The translations under genes were made by a program, and so were the position numbers. Shown piece after piece: positions 11,601 to 23,600 of a DNA stretch of 64,000 nt. Under the pieces are notes generated by a model. That model was not told where the DNA came from, did no database searches, and saw only the letters and a program-made list of their open reading frames with translations. Positions within the stretch are counted from its first letter, which is position 1. Every line of letters starts with the position of its first letter. Source of the stretch: Neelides folsomi (taxonomy: Eukaryota; Arthropoda; Collembola; Neelipleona; Neelidae); contig JAQGBZ010000018.1 in NCBI GenBank assembly GCA_034687125.1, forward strand, positions 248,001 to 312,000, read 5' to 3'.

Positions 11601-14600
11601 CAAAAGAGAGGGTCAGACAAAGGAGTCATCTGCCTCCAATGCTTGAATCTGAATTTGATGGGTTTGGGAGTCGTGGAAGAAAACTCTGAGCATCATTATC
11701 ATTATCAAGTCCCTGAGAGAGTCAGAGAAAAAGCCGATCGTCCTGAATAGACACATTTCATTCCCTTTATCGTTCTTACGTCTCCATTGTGTACGAGCCT
11801 AATCGGCCCAGAATCGAAATGCGTAACCAAATTACCTTCAATTTAAAACCTGAATATATTATCTCCCCTAAAACTTCCCCTCAATACCTCCCACTCTATC
11901 TAATACAATTCAAAGAAACTGCAATAATAGGATTCTTTAAATGCACTCAGCTCACTTTCCCATTCAAAATTCTACCGGATCTTATCGTTCTTTGGATAAT
12001 TTATAAGTAGAGTTACATAGTTAAAATGCCTTATTAGCTCAACGCTCCTTACTTTATAATGGAAAATGCTTTCGTATCCTTAATATGAATTTTTTATCTA
12101 ATTTTCTTCAATCAGTGTGGACTTAAAAACAATATTAGTATTTTATGTTCAAACAATGAATTAATATTACTAATGGTAAATGTTTAAATAATTGCTTACA
12201 ATGGACGCTGACCATGATTCTTTTGCTTATACTCGGCGGGACAGCGTTGGAAGCGATGCATAAATATGGACCCTGCAAAACACAATTGAATCATTGATGT
12301 ATCACACCCCTGAAAAGGCTTCTAAAAGAAGTGATTTGGGAAAAATGGGCAATTGAATTGTTAAACTTACCATATCGGCCCTTGAGACTTTGAGAAGCCT
12401 AAGGACATTTCCCTCGTAGACGGAGACTAAAAAGAAAGGGGAATTACACAAGTTCCGAGGGAATGCGAGTTTGGGGTCCGCAGCTCAAACAAAGAGGGAA
12501 AGTGAATTGGGGAATTGAATGTTGTAGCTCCCCTCCCAGCCTGAATCTTCTTCTAAGATGATCAAAGCGAGACTCAAATTGACATTGACATTGACAATGT
12601 AATAAGAGGACCCGGGTGTTTCCATTATTTGAAGGCATTTTCTAATCATTCCTCCCCCTTGACGTCCTCCTCCTCATCACAGACCATTCTTTGGCCAAGC
12701 TAGCCAGTCGACCTCATAAAAAGACATGGAGATTATGAGGAACCAAAGAACCCTCGACGAAAGGCCAAATATTCCCTATCTTAATTTCCATTTTCCAACT
12801 CGAGGGGAGTTTAATAAGGAGAGAAATGTAGTCGCGGTTGGCAGGGCGTAATGTGCTCTCTAATGCGGCTCAACATCCTTGATATGAGGAGTAATAATAA
12901 AGTAATGGAATGTGAAAGAGGGTGCGTGGCATATCATCCTTCAAGGGATGAAATGAGCAAGACATGGGAAAGGCAGGGAAAGACGCCGGGATTTACTCTT
13001 TGATCTCACCTAAGCTGTCACGAAGAGCAAACAAGTCGGTTTGGATTTCGGCCTGTGGCCCATTGATTATCTACACATGCATTAGTCCCCCAATGACTTC
13101 CACCCCATTTAACCTTCATGAGCTTTAATTTCCTATATTTTACATCTCAATACATCATTATTTATTTAATCAACAAACTCGTTGAGAAAATATAAATTTA
13201 TATTCATCTAGCAAATAAAACTGTTCCAAGCTTAGAAAAACTTACTTACATTTAGTATATATAAAAGTTCTCATTACCTGTCTCACTAAATGGAAAGGAA
13301 AAGAATGGAATTAAAACGACGTTTTATCTTTGTTAAATTTAATGAAAGCTAATGGAAAAAGGGTGAGTGGGCAATTAAGAAGGCTTAAATTTAGTTTGGC
13401 TACTTAATCTCTCTTAATTAGGATTTAATTAAGGAGGAAGTGGGAGGAGGAACAGAATCAATTTTTCACTCGAGCTAAAAGAAGGAGCAAAGAAAGAGAT
13501 TTCCGAGATTAAATAAGAGAAGGAGGATGAAGAAGAAACGCTGAGAGTCTGAGGTTCATTCCATAATCTATTATGCTCCCAAGGATGGAGAGGCTACTTA
13601 ATATTTAGAGAATAATGAAGCATGGGAAGAGACATAAGTAGAGTGTAGTTATAAGGGCGGGGGTTGGATTGAGCTCGCGGATTTCCTTCGTCGCTCCGCT
13701 CCGCTCCATCCGCTCACTTTCTTAATATAAAAATTCCTTTTAAGCCGCACCACCCAGCACATATTCGGAGCCTTCAAGCCCCTCCAACAATGAGCAGTCT
13801 TCTCAAACCTCATAAATTTCCCTCTTTTTACTACACAGAGTTCCTCCACGTCTGTTCCTTGACTCTCGAGACCTCTCCATAAGCCATGTCTTTCTCCACT
13901 CCTTCGCTCCCATTAGGACGGACATAACTTGAGCCTTCATTCCTCTGTTGAGCCTTACAACTCAATTGTCATAAATAGAATTCACTTTCCCGGGGTTCTC
14001 TCACGCTAATTTAGGCCGTACCGTGAGCTTTGGCTCCGCTGGGGCTCTTGAGTGTGATGTTCTGTCCGTTTTCTCTTCTCCACGTGATGTTGGGTGTTGG
14101 GTGACCTCGGGCGTTGCACGTGAGTTTGACGGGACTTCCTTCTGGTATCATCAAATCACTTGAAGTCTCTTCTGGGATAAAGTCCGGTGGAATTACAACT
14201 TCAAGATATGAAATCTATAAAAATCAATTTGAGATTTTATATTTGAGAATTTTTGATAAAATAAATGTGATAGTTAGGTTAGGTTGGGTTACTTAAAATT
14301 TATATTTTCAGTTTTGAGAAATATCCAATGAAACGTGAAAGTTATAAAGAAGCTATAAACGAGGGAAGAGAAAGAGTTAAAATACCTGGCTGATCATTGG
14401 ATCAGTGTTGATTTGACACATGTAAGACCCACGATCCTCCTCTTTCACTCCTTTGATGTGAAGATGCCACATGGTGTGGTCTGAGTGGGAGACGCTGACC
14501 CTTGAGTTGTGCGTGATGACATGGGTGTGAATTGCTTGGATAGCTTTCGAGTCCGCTCGAACCCACCCCACCTGCCAAGAACAGTCGAATCCTCATTTAT

Positions 14601-17600
14601 TACTGTTGAGTTAATCCCTTACTCAACCCTTGCCATGTCTTCGAGCCCTTCGCAATTAAGAGGTAATTAGGAAGGAGAAAGAAGGGGAATTAGGAAGAAC
14701 AGATCCTTCCTGTCGGGATTATTACGAGAGGATTAATAGCTCGAGTGTTAATAGACAAAAAGGTCTCCTGCATACGTAGGATGAATATTGAGGATTCATC
14801 CCTCCGAGCTCTAGAAATTAAAGAGGCTGTCAAATGAGAAGCTTAAGCCCCTGATCTTTGGAGGGGAAAGTTTCCTTGTTATTCGCCATTCGCTCGGACC
14901 AGCGGCGAATATGGAGAGAGTTAGAGACGAAATTAGCCATGAATTCCACCTTTTACTCTTATTCCGAAGGTCGAGCATTGGGCACACCTGAGTCTTTAGA
15001 CCTGAGTATTTGATCTCAGAAACGAGCTCCAGCTCCAATCCGCCCAACTTCCCAATATTTTATTTATGTAGGACAGACCTGGTTAAATAAGGGAAATTGA
15101 CATTCAGCCTACTCTTTTCCAGGAAACGGGATACTCGAGATTACATTTTCCACCATAAGGTTTCCAATCACATTTTACAGCCTTATCCTCAATTCCAAAG
15201 GAGAGACAAAATTGAATCAAGTTCTTCCTCATCTTATCATCTTGGTCTCAATACTGTCAAATATTGATACTGCGAAGAACCACAATGCGCGTTGAGTATT
15301 ATTATTATTCCACTACCATTTCCCAGATGATTTTACTAGAATTTACTAGGAATGTAAACAAAATGAGAAATATGCGGATGGCCTTTGCATACTGTTTGAA
15401 TCAGGCTGCTCCTTTGATGGGATTGAACCATAAAATATAACTTTATTTGTTCATCAGACATATTCCTTTCAATTCAATGAATTTTTATTCCTGCAGGTAA
15501 ATCCTGATGTTTCACCAAGTTTAATAAACTGGTCCAATCATATAAATCATACAAATCTTATAAACACTTCCTTTAATTAAACAACTTAATAAAGTCGTTT
15601 AATTTGACAAAATAATTAAATGATCTGTTTAAATAAATTATTTCTTCAAATGAAGGATAAAATTACAAAAACGTCAATGAGCCGTTAGAGAAAAGGAATA
15701 AAGTACGAGGCTCGGTGGAGAATGTGAAATATGGAGTTCACTTCAGAGGACAAATGTGGTTTTCGACTCAAACCCTCTCATAGTCATCTCGAGAATGGAA
15801 TTTCTTGGAAGCATTTCTCTGATTTTTTTCCTTCTCTTCTGTACGCTGTTCGAATAAAAGCTCTTCTGCTCCGGCTGAGACCCAACTGACTGCAGAGCAA
15901 ACAGAGTGAGACAACAGTTGGCCTATATGCATTCGGTTGCCCTAAACGATTCTCCGCCGAATCCGCAGCCTGAATTTTAAGCGCTCGCAATATTGCCCAA
16001 CCTAGCCGTCCTGAACACACAGAGGTGAGAGGAGCCGGTGGAAGGATCCACCCATCAATCTGCATCCCGATCAACTCATATAGACACTTATTACAGGTTC
16101 CATTGGCAAAGGTGGCCAAGAAATTCACTTTCGCTCCCAACGTCCTCAAACATCATCCCGCTGAGACACGCTCGTGGAGAAATGAAGAAAGGCAAATAAC
16201 CTCCCTCCATACAACCACTTTTTATTACCCAACTTCCCAAGAATCCAAGCCTATATTGCAAAAAAGAGACTCGGAAATTTCAAACTTTCCTCTTCAACCA
16301 AGATATCCCACAACATCAATCTTTTTAAGTGTATTTGCATTTTAATGATAAATCATTTACGCAAAGGCAATCATCTTCACGCGCAATACTTATATTGGAA
16401 ACATTGACTGTTTTCCCCATTTGCAGCCTTTGGTTTAAAGTAATAAGTATGATGGGGAAGAATGAAAGAATGAAATAAATCTCATGCTTAGATTTCTTTT
16501 TAAATTGAATTTATCCGAGCTCAGGGGAGTCCCTGAACTTAAAATAAGGAGTAATATTGATTGGGAAGAAGTGAATAGGAATAATTCAAACGGAAGCCCG
16601 TCTTCACCTCGGAGAAGAATCTCTCGCGGGGGGTGACAGGTAATTTGAAATTACTTAGGTGAAAAGATACGCGAGAAGTTTTAAGAGTTGTCCGTTCCCG
16701 TATTGAATACAGATTAGGTGATCTCCATGAGAAATGGGAGCATAAGAAAATGAGGGGTGGCTGGGCTGGCTCCAGCCGGCCCATCAGGACCAGCGGAATC
16801 CCAACTACACTCAGGCCCCCTTTATGGTAATGGTTTAAGAGCAATGACAAACGAGTCCAGGAGTTTGGATCATTTATTTCCAGCAGATGTTCGGCTCCTC
16901 CAAAAACTGTGCAAAAGATTTCTCCTTCGGAAAAGAAGAGACAGCAGCTTTCCCAACCGAGGAACCGCCAGACAACCAAATACCATCATTCCACGTCGTC
17001 TTCCTTCCCCCGCCCTTTATTACCACGTAATTGGCCCTTTTGAAGCCTATCTTCAACTACTCTCATTTTTCAAACCTTCTAAACACCACCAATTACCCCA
17101 ATTCTCCGCACAGACAATTTTCTATTTCCAAATTATTTCCTTCCACTTTTTGCCAAAGACCTTTTGTTCTCAATGGAAATTTAAGAAACTTTCGCTTCAA
17201 ATTAAGTTTTTTCTGAACATTCGTTTTTTCCTAAATGAATGATGTGTGTTCATAATTATTTAAATTATTCAATGTAAAATTCCTATTTTAAACTTCCAAT
17301 TTGCCTACCATTTACATCACAACTTGGTTGTGACGCTTACGCTAGACTTATTCAAAATGGTGTTTAACATCATTTCAACATTGATTCCCTGTAATAACAT
17401 AAACGCTTTTAGGACTTCCTGTAACATAAAATTTCACCTGGGCTTTTACATCAATTGACATTGGCGCTTACTAAATCATTAGCGCTTAGAATAATTTTGA
17501 AGTTAGATATGTCGTAGGTCACAAAAGTGCGTGATATTTATAATACATGGCAATGGCAATAGGTATTTAATGTAGTGCAACAAACGTAAACCGACGTATT

Positions 17601-20600
17601 GATCATTTAAATTTAAATTGGAAATTACCCGATAACCAGCCAATCCTCTCACAATGCATGTAAACGTTGCATCTCTTCCTAGAGGGACTGTGACGTTTTC
17701 TAAAGGTTCAGCAAATTCAGGTTGAAAATCAACTACTGCACCCCCATCTGAAAAAAATTAACCAATTAATAATTACAAATACATAATTATTTATATTTAG
17801 GTAATCGTTATACATTTATTTACTTATATCGATATAATTCATGAAAAAAATATCTAATAAAAGTTTAAATAATTTATATTAGCGTAGGGAGCATATAGGA
17901 TTACGGGTTACGGTATTAATCATACGGCTGATTTTGAGTCTGATTGCTTTTCTCTACTCAAAACTTGCTAATCTTCTCTCAGAGCCTTCGAGATCACATT
18001 TTTCTCTGCCACCCCCAGAAGAAAGTTTTGAGAGATGGGGAAATTTGTTTACTTTCATGGATAGTAAAGCATTCTTTAAGATTAAACCTTTCAGCTCATT
18101 AGGCACCAATTTTATTTAATTTTAATAACTACTTACAATAATCGCTTTGTGACTTATTGAAATCTATCTTATTCTTTATGTTTTACTTTTGTATGCTTAG
18201 CTCTCAGTGTTTGGGGTTAAAATCTTTAACTTAAAGAAATAGTCCAAGATTCATTCTCTCTTTATAAGTAGGAATAAATGCTTCTCCACCATCAGGGTGA
18301 ATTTATGGGAGAAAGAAAGAGGAGAAGGTATGTAGAAAGATCCATTTACTCTTATTAAGACTCTTGTCAGGCTCTGAACTTATGTATTTATGTATTTTTT
18401 CCGGAATGGCCCTTTGATACTTTTAATTTACAGTTGTAGTTTACATGGACCGAAAGGCATTAGATTAACTTTAAAGCTTGAAAATCAGTTATTTATGTAC
18501 GAGGGAAATTGCATGGAGTGGAAATGTAGATTTGAGACTCTTAAACATTTCTATATAAGGCCAGCATAATTTACTAGGGATTTGGTCCCATTTGAGAGAG
18601 TGAGAGCATAGTGAATGTTAAGTGTGAGTCGGGTCTCGTCGCCTTAAGGATAATTTACTATACTTTTCCATTAGGAGGATTGATTCTTTCGTGACCAATG
18701 CTTAGGGGACAGAACTTAAGAAACTTTCCTTCTCTTTAAGTTTCTCAATTTCCTTACAAGGCGTTTCTTTCCCACAACCGTCATTGTGGAGTTCGAACTG
18801 GCTCTTCTTCGGATCTCCACTCTTATGAATGAGGAAGAGAGAAAGCGTCTGGTTAACTACAGACACAACGCGTCTTCCTTTTGTAAGACAAACTGGAGCC
18901 AAGCGGACGAGATTATAAAAGATAGGGTCCGAATTGGAAATGGACTTTTGCTTCTTCAAAAGGATCTCGGAGAGGATCTGGGAGTAATGGGGATAGACTT
19001 TTATTTTGTTCTCTTTTTTCCCTCTATTACTATATCCGGTTGTTCAGTGATTGGGCCGTTGACAATTCGGGGAATATGAAGTGAAAGAGAGAGGCGAATT
19101 ACCCACTCTCAATTCCACCACTCATCCAGGATGATATAAACAGTGGGATTATGCCCTGTCTGCTACCTCATTCCTCCTATGGCCTTTTTCTTTATGGCCT
19201 CTCGATGACGTTCCCGATATCTCCTTCTCTTACTTTCTAATATCCTCTCCGCCCTTCCGGCCCGCTGCATCCCGAGATATTTTATTTTCATCCGTTTCCA
19301 CTCAAGGGAGAGCAGTGAGACGAGAGGAGGCCCGAAATTGCTCTCGCGGCCCTTCAGGGAAGGATCCTCTGATGTGACAAAATTCCGATGAGAGAACCGA
19401 CTGAGAACCACTTAATTTTATTAAAAGGATTCTCTATATCTTCATACAGACTCTTCGGCTTTAAACGGTTCTCTCCCCCTTTGCACATTTGTAAATATTC
19501 AATTTTTTATCGTCTCGATTCTTTTCCGCTCAATCCCATTATCGGCATTCCTTTATCACTTTTTGTCATTCTTTTACAGCTCCTACTTTATTTCCCCATA
19601 AATCTCACATTATTGAGAGTTCATCAAAGATATAAGTCTGTTTATTACAACATTGAATTTAAGCCAAAATGAGGGGCGGATCAATGTTAGAATGGCTCAA
19701 TAATACATTACAAAATTGCGCATAAACAGAGCAATTTGCAACGGATACCATTTAAAGTACCTCACAAATAATACATTTTCCCTCAATAAAAAAGAGATTT
19801 ACCCTTCATGAGAATTTACCTCAATGTTAAAAAAAATCTTACCTCAATGATTAATTAGTTTTGGCTCAATGAAATGATTTATTACCTCAATAATTTCAAA
19901 CTTATAATTACATATAGGAAACTCATATAAATGTCAACAAAATGAATAAAGATAAGAAAAGGTACATGATAAGACAAAATGTAAATATGTCCCGAGTTTT
20001 TCTTATTGATTCTATTAACTGATTTCAAATCTTTATAAGACTTACATATTTTCCTCTAATTTGGATTAAATTTTACTAATATTCTTTTTATAATTCATTA
20101 AATACTTCATGAATAGGTGAGATACTCATAAAAATATTAATAAATATTATTTTACCAATACATATTACATATTTATATGCAAGTTTAATAAAATATCATG
20201 AATAATAGAAATGTCACAAATGCTACAATTTTATTCCTCTGAATCTGAAGAGGAATATGAAGAACCAGTTGCAAAAAAGCCGAAAAAAATACAAATGGAT
20301 TAAATTGTCACAATGTAACAATTTAAAGGATGCAAAATGTAGTGTAAGCTGAGAAAATACATAAATTTACCGGAATATGTTTCATACAGAAGAAGGAGAC
20401 AAGGTCACTTATAACTGAAAATATTCTACCAAATGTGAGGCAAAAATGCAGTTCTTAAAAATTCATCACAAATCGTTGAAATTTATCGAAACGAATTTGA
20501 TCATACTCACGAAGAAAAGACAGTTGGGATAAACAAATCTGTTAAATTAAAGATCTCTGAGCTATTTTCAACAGGAGTTACTAAACCAAAAGCTATATTG

Positions 20601-23600
20601 AGACAGCTGAGACTGGAAGGAATCGAAGAACCAAAAGTTACTCAAATTTCAACTTATTTACGGAAAGTGAGAGAGAAAAATTATGGAAAGCCTATAATTT
20701 CTTTGGGTCAAGTAACCAAAATTTGTGAAGATCATAAAAACATTCCTAATGATTTAGATAAGCCTTTTATCTCTAAGAAATTGAAGAAGATAAAGCATTT
20801 AGATTCTTTTTAACAACACAAAGGCTAATTTCCCTTACGAGTAAACATCACATTTCTTCAATTATCTAAAACGGAGGAACACTTTTTAATTGAAAAAAAA
20901 CTGTTTATAAAAAAGTGGACAAATAAACAGAGTGCAAAAGTATTTTTAGAATATTTCGTCCCTGAATACTTTTGCAAATACGACGGATGGTTCGAAGGAA
21001 GAGTGCCGAATGCTTCTTCTACAAACAATGCGCTCGAAACAACGAATCGCTTAATAAAGGATGAAGGTACACTGAGAGAACGTCTACAATTGGGTCAATT
21101 CATTGAAGTGATTAAAAAGTTGTTAAAAGAATGGTCCTTTTTAAGAGATCCAACCAACATAAACGCTAAACCATTTGTAGATAAACCAACACTTACACTA
21201 CCACTTATCACAGAAGCTTACAATTGGGTCAAAAGCAACGTAGATGTCAAAATTCGTGGTGAAAATGTAAATTTTTACATACGACCAAGTAACCAGCCCT
21301 TAATTAAAGATGCCGATATTGACAACTTCATTCGCTACAATGAATTAAAGTCATGGAGATCATTTGATACCTTTAAAAAGACGCAGAATCGAATTTGGGA
21401 AGTAAAATTTAACGGATCTTGGGAAAATTCTTCTTGCAGTTGCCCATTTTATTAAAAAATTATATTTTCAAACATCTAGTTGGGATAGCAGTACGACTTG
21501 ATCTATATAATTTCCCTCTAGAAGCGAAAACAATTCCAATGGTTGAAAAAAGAAAAAGAGGGAGACCATCAAAAGCTAAAAAAGCACTAATAATTCAATA
21601 AAACATTATTTCTATTTTACTTTAAATTACAAACATTACCTATCTTATATTTTATTATTATCATATAATTTTTAATTATTTTGTTCTATTTTATTGTTTG
21701 ATCAACACTGATTTATAATAAATCACATTTGATTATAATTGATGTACTTTGTTTTTTATTGAGGTAGTTTGTTTTTAATTGAGGTAATCTCAAAAATTAT
21801 TGAGGTAGATTCTCATGAAGGGAAAATCTCTTTTTTAATTGAGGAAAAATGTATTGTTACTGAGGTGGTTTATTATATACCCATTTGCAACCAGTGGTTT
21901 TATTAAAGAAATTGGTGCTCAAGGAAGATTTTGATAAGAAATTAGAATTGGACTCCGTCTTAAGTTAAGATTAAAGGAAATCGGATTCAAAGGAGATTTC
22001 CTCAACCCAAGACAAAGTTGATTCTGAACCCATGGCCGCGAGTTGGAATCGACATCGGTTCTATTGTTCTGCAAGTCGATGAAAGTTGGAAATTACTTTA
22101 GATATGATATATGTATTATCGTGGACTGAATGAACCTATGTAAACTGCTCAACCCAACCGAGCGATCCGAAAGAGTATTTTGTCAGAAGAATGCAAGAAA
22201 TGTAAAGGAAGATGGTTTGGGGGCCGTTGAGGATTTCGGATCTCACAACGACGAGGTTCTTCACAACTTCTCCCGCTATCTCTCATATATCCCACAGCCA
22301 CATAGGAAGGGAATAATATAGTTTGTCTGTAGGAATTATGAGAATATTCAGGATAAATTAGCTCCCATTCATTTCCTAGGGGAGCCATGAAGAGGAGCAT
22401 TTCTTGTCCTTTTGAATAGGCTGCTCCCTCTCCTAAATGTCTTGATTAGAATTCTTAATCAGTATAAAGAAATAGCTTCATTTTCTCCCTCGGTCGGGAT
22501 CCCAAGGCTCCTTTCACTTCAAAACTCCTTTCCCATATGGAGGACCTTACAACGTTGGACGCCTCCGAAGGAATGCGATGAGCCTCATTCACTTTCAACT
22601 CCTCACTCCAACTCCTTCCATATAATAATATATAGGAAATTCGCATCATAAGAGGAAGGGTAATTGTTTCATCTCTCTTCCCCCTTAACAAAGTTGGGTG
22701 AATGAAAAAAAGTCTCTCGAATTTGTGTCAAGTTCTGACACAAATTCCCCCTTCAATGACTCAACCAGAGAAGAGAAGTCGATAAAAGGCGCTATATGGC
22801 ACATTGATGAGTCGATTTCAATATCCTAATAATGCTTAAGGCCCGAGAAAACTTGAATAGTTTGGAGAGAAAGATTTAATAAAAGTCACGTTTAGCCCGC
22901 CAGACCGTCTAAATGAGTAATTAAACCCCCAAAGTTTTGTAGATTAAAGAGAAGATCTCGGTGGAAATTAGTGAATCCGACTTGGGAGTAACGACAGTTG
23001 AGGAAACAATTGGATTTATGTGCTAAAGGGACTTGAAACGAAGAAATGATAATAATTGAAAACACACGCCTTGTAGAATATATGTAGAGAATAAGATTTC
23101 CAAGCCTCGATCATCTTAATTCTCATTCATTCCTTCCTTTTTGAAAAGAGGAATTAATTACAGGAACGAGTGTTTGGGCAGGAACGACTCCATTACGGAG
23201 ACATCCACGATCCACGCACCAGGAGTGGAAACATTAAATTATTACAGTGTGCCGTAAAAATAATATATGCTCTTCTCCCTCGCGTTGGTGCGGAAGTGGA
23301 AGGTGGAACATGGAAATTCCTCTCGAAGAAGTCGGAGGTAACAAATGTTCCGCATTTTACACCATATCGGGCTCGGGGATCTCAATGAAGGTGGAGCACG
23401 AGGAGATAAGATACTCCGACGAAGATGCTTAATTGAACCCATCATTAGAATACTCCGTCCCCAAATAAATCTTCTGCTAAAGAGCCGCCCCAACCCCCGC
23501 TCCAGCGTATTATCTCTCAGAGAAAGCAATTTTAATCCATTACACCCAACACCGTGGAATGCAAATGAAGAATGAAAGAGAGCAAAGGATGTGTATAAAT

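Larger units (their letters stand above)
19743..21882. mobile_element. MULE (Mutator-like) DNA transposon, internally deleted
   Basis: The element is 2140 bp with inverted ends (GGATACC... and GGGTATA... read inward) and a perfect 9-bp target duplication, ATTTGCAAC, at 19734-19742 and 21883-21891. A 9-bp duplication is the Mutator signature. Inside are transposase pieces on the plus strand: a FLYWCH-like zinc region, a MULE-type N-terminal region and a C-terminal SWIM-type segment. The DDE catalytic core between them is missing, so the copy cannot encode its own enzyme. It lies in DIP intron 1. Confidence 0.92.

Noticed and set aside
13010-13070. Splice-flanked 61-nt minus-strand segment between DIP exons 4 and 5 with an attractive open frame (INGPQAEIQTDLFALRDSL)
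   Set aside because: Joined to exon 4 its required frame hits a stop, its length would shift exon 5, and exons 4 and 5 already join perfectly. At most a cryptic exon.
16757-17242. 161-codon plus-strand open frame, the longest in the window
   Set aside because: It lies in DIP intron 2, overlaps a 146-codon frame on the other strand, and its peptide looks like translated low-complexity DNA.
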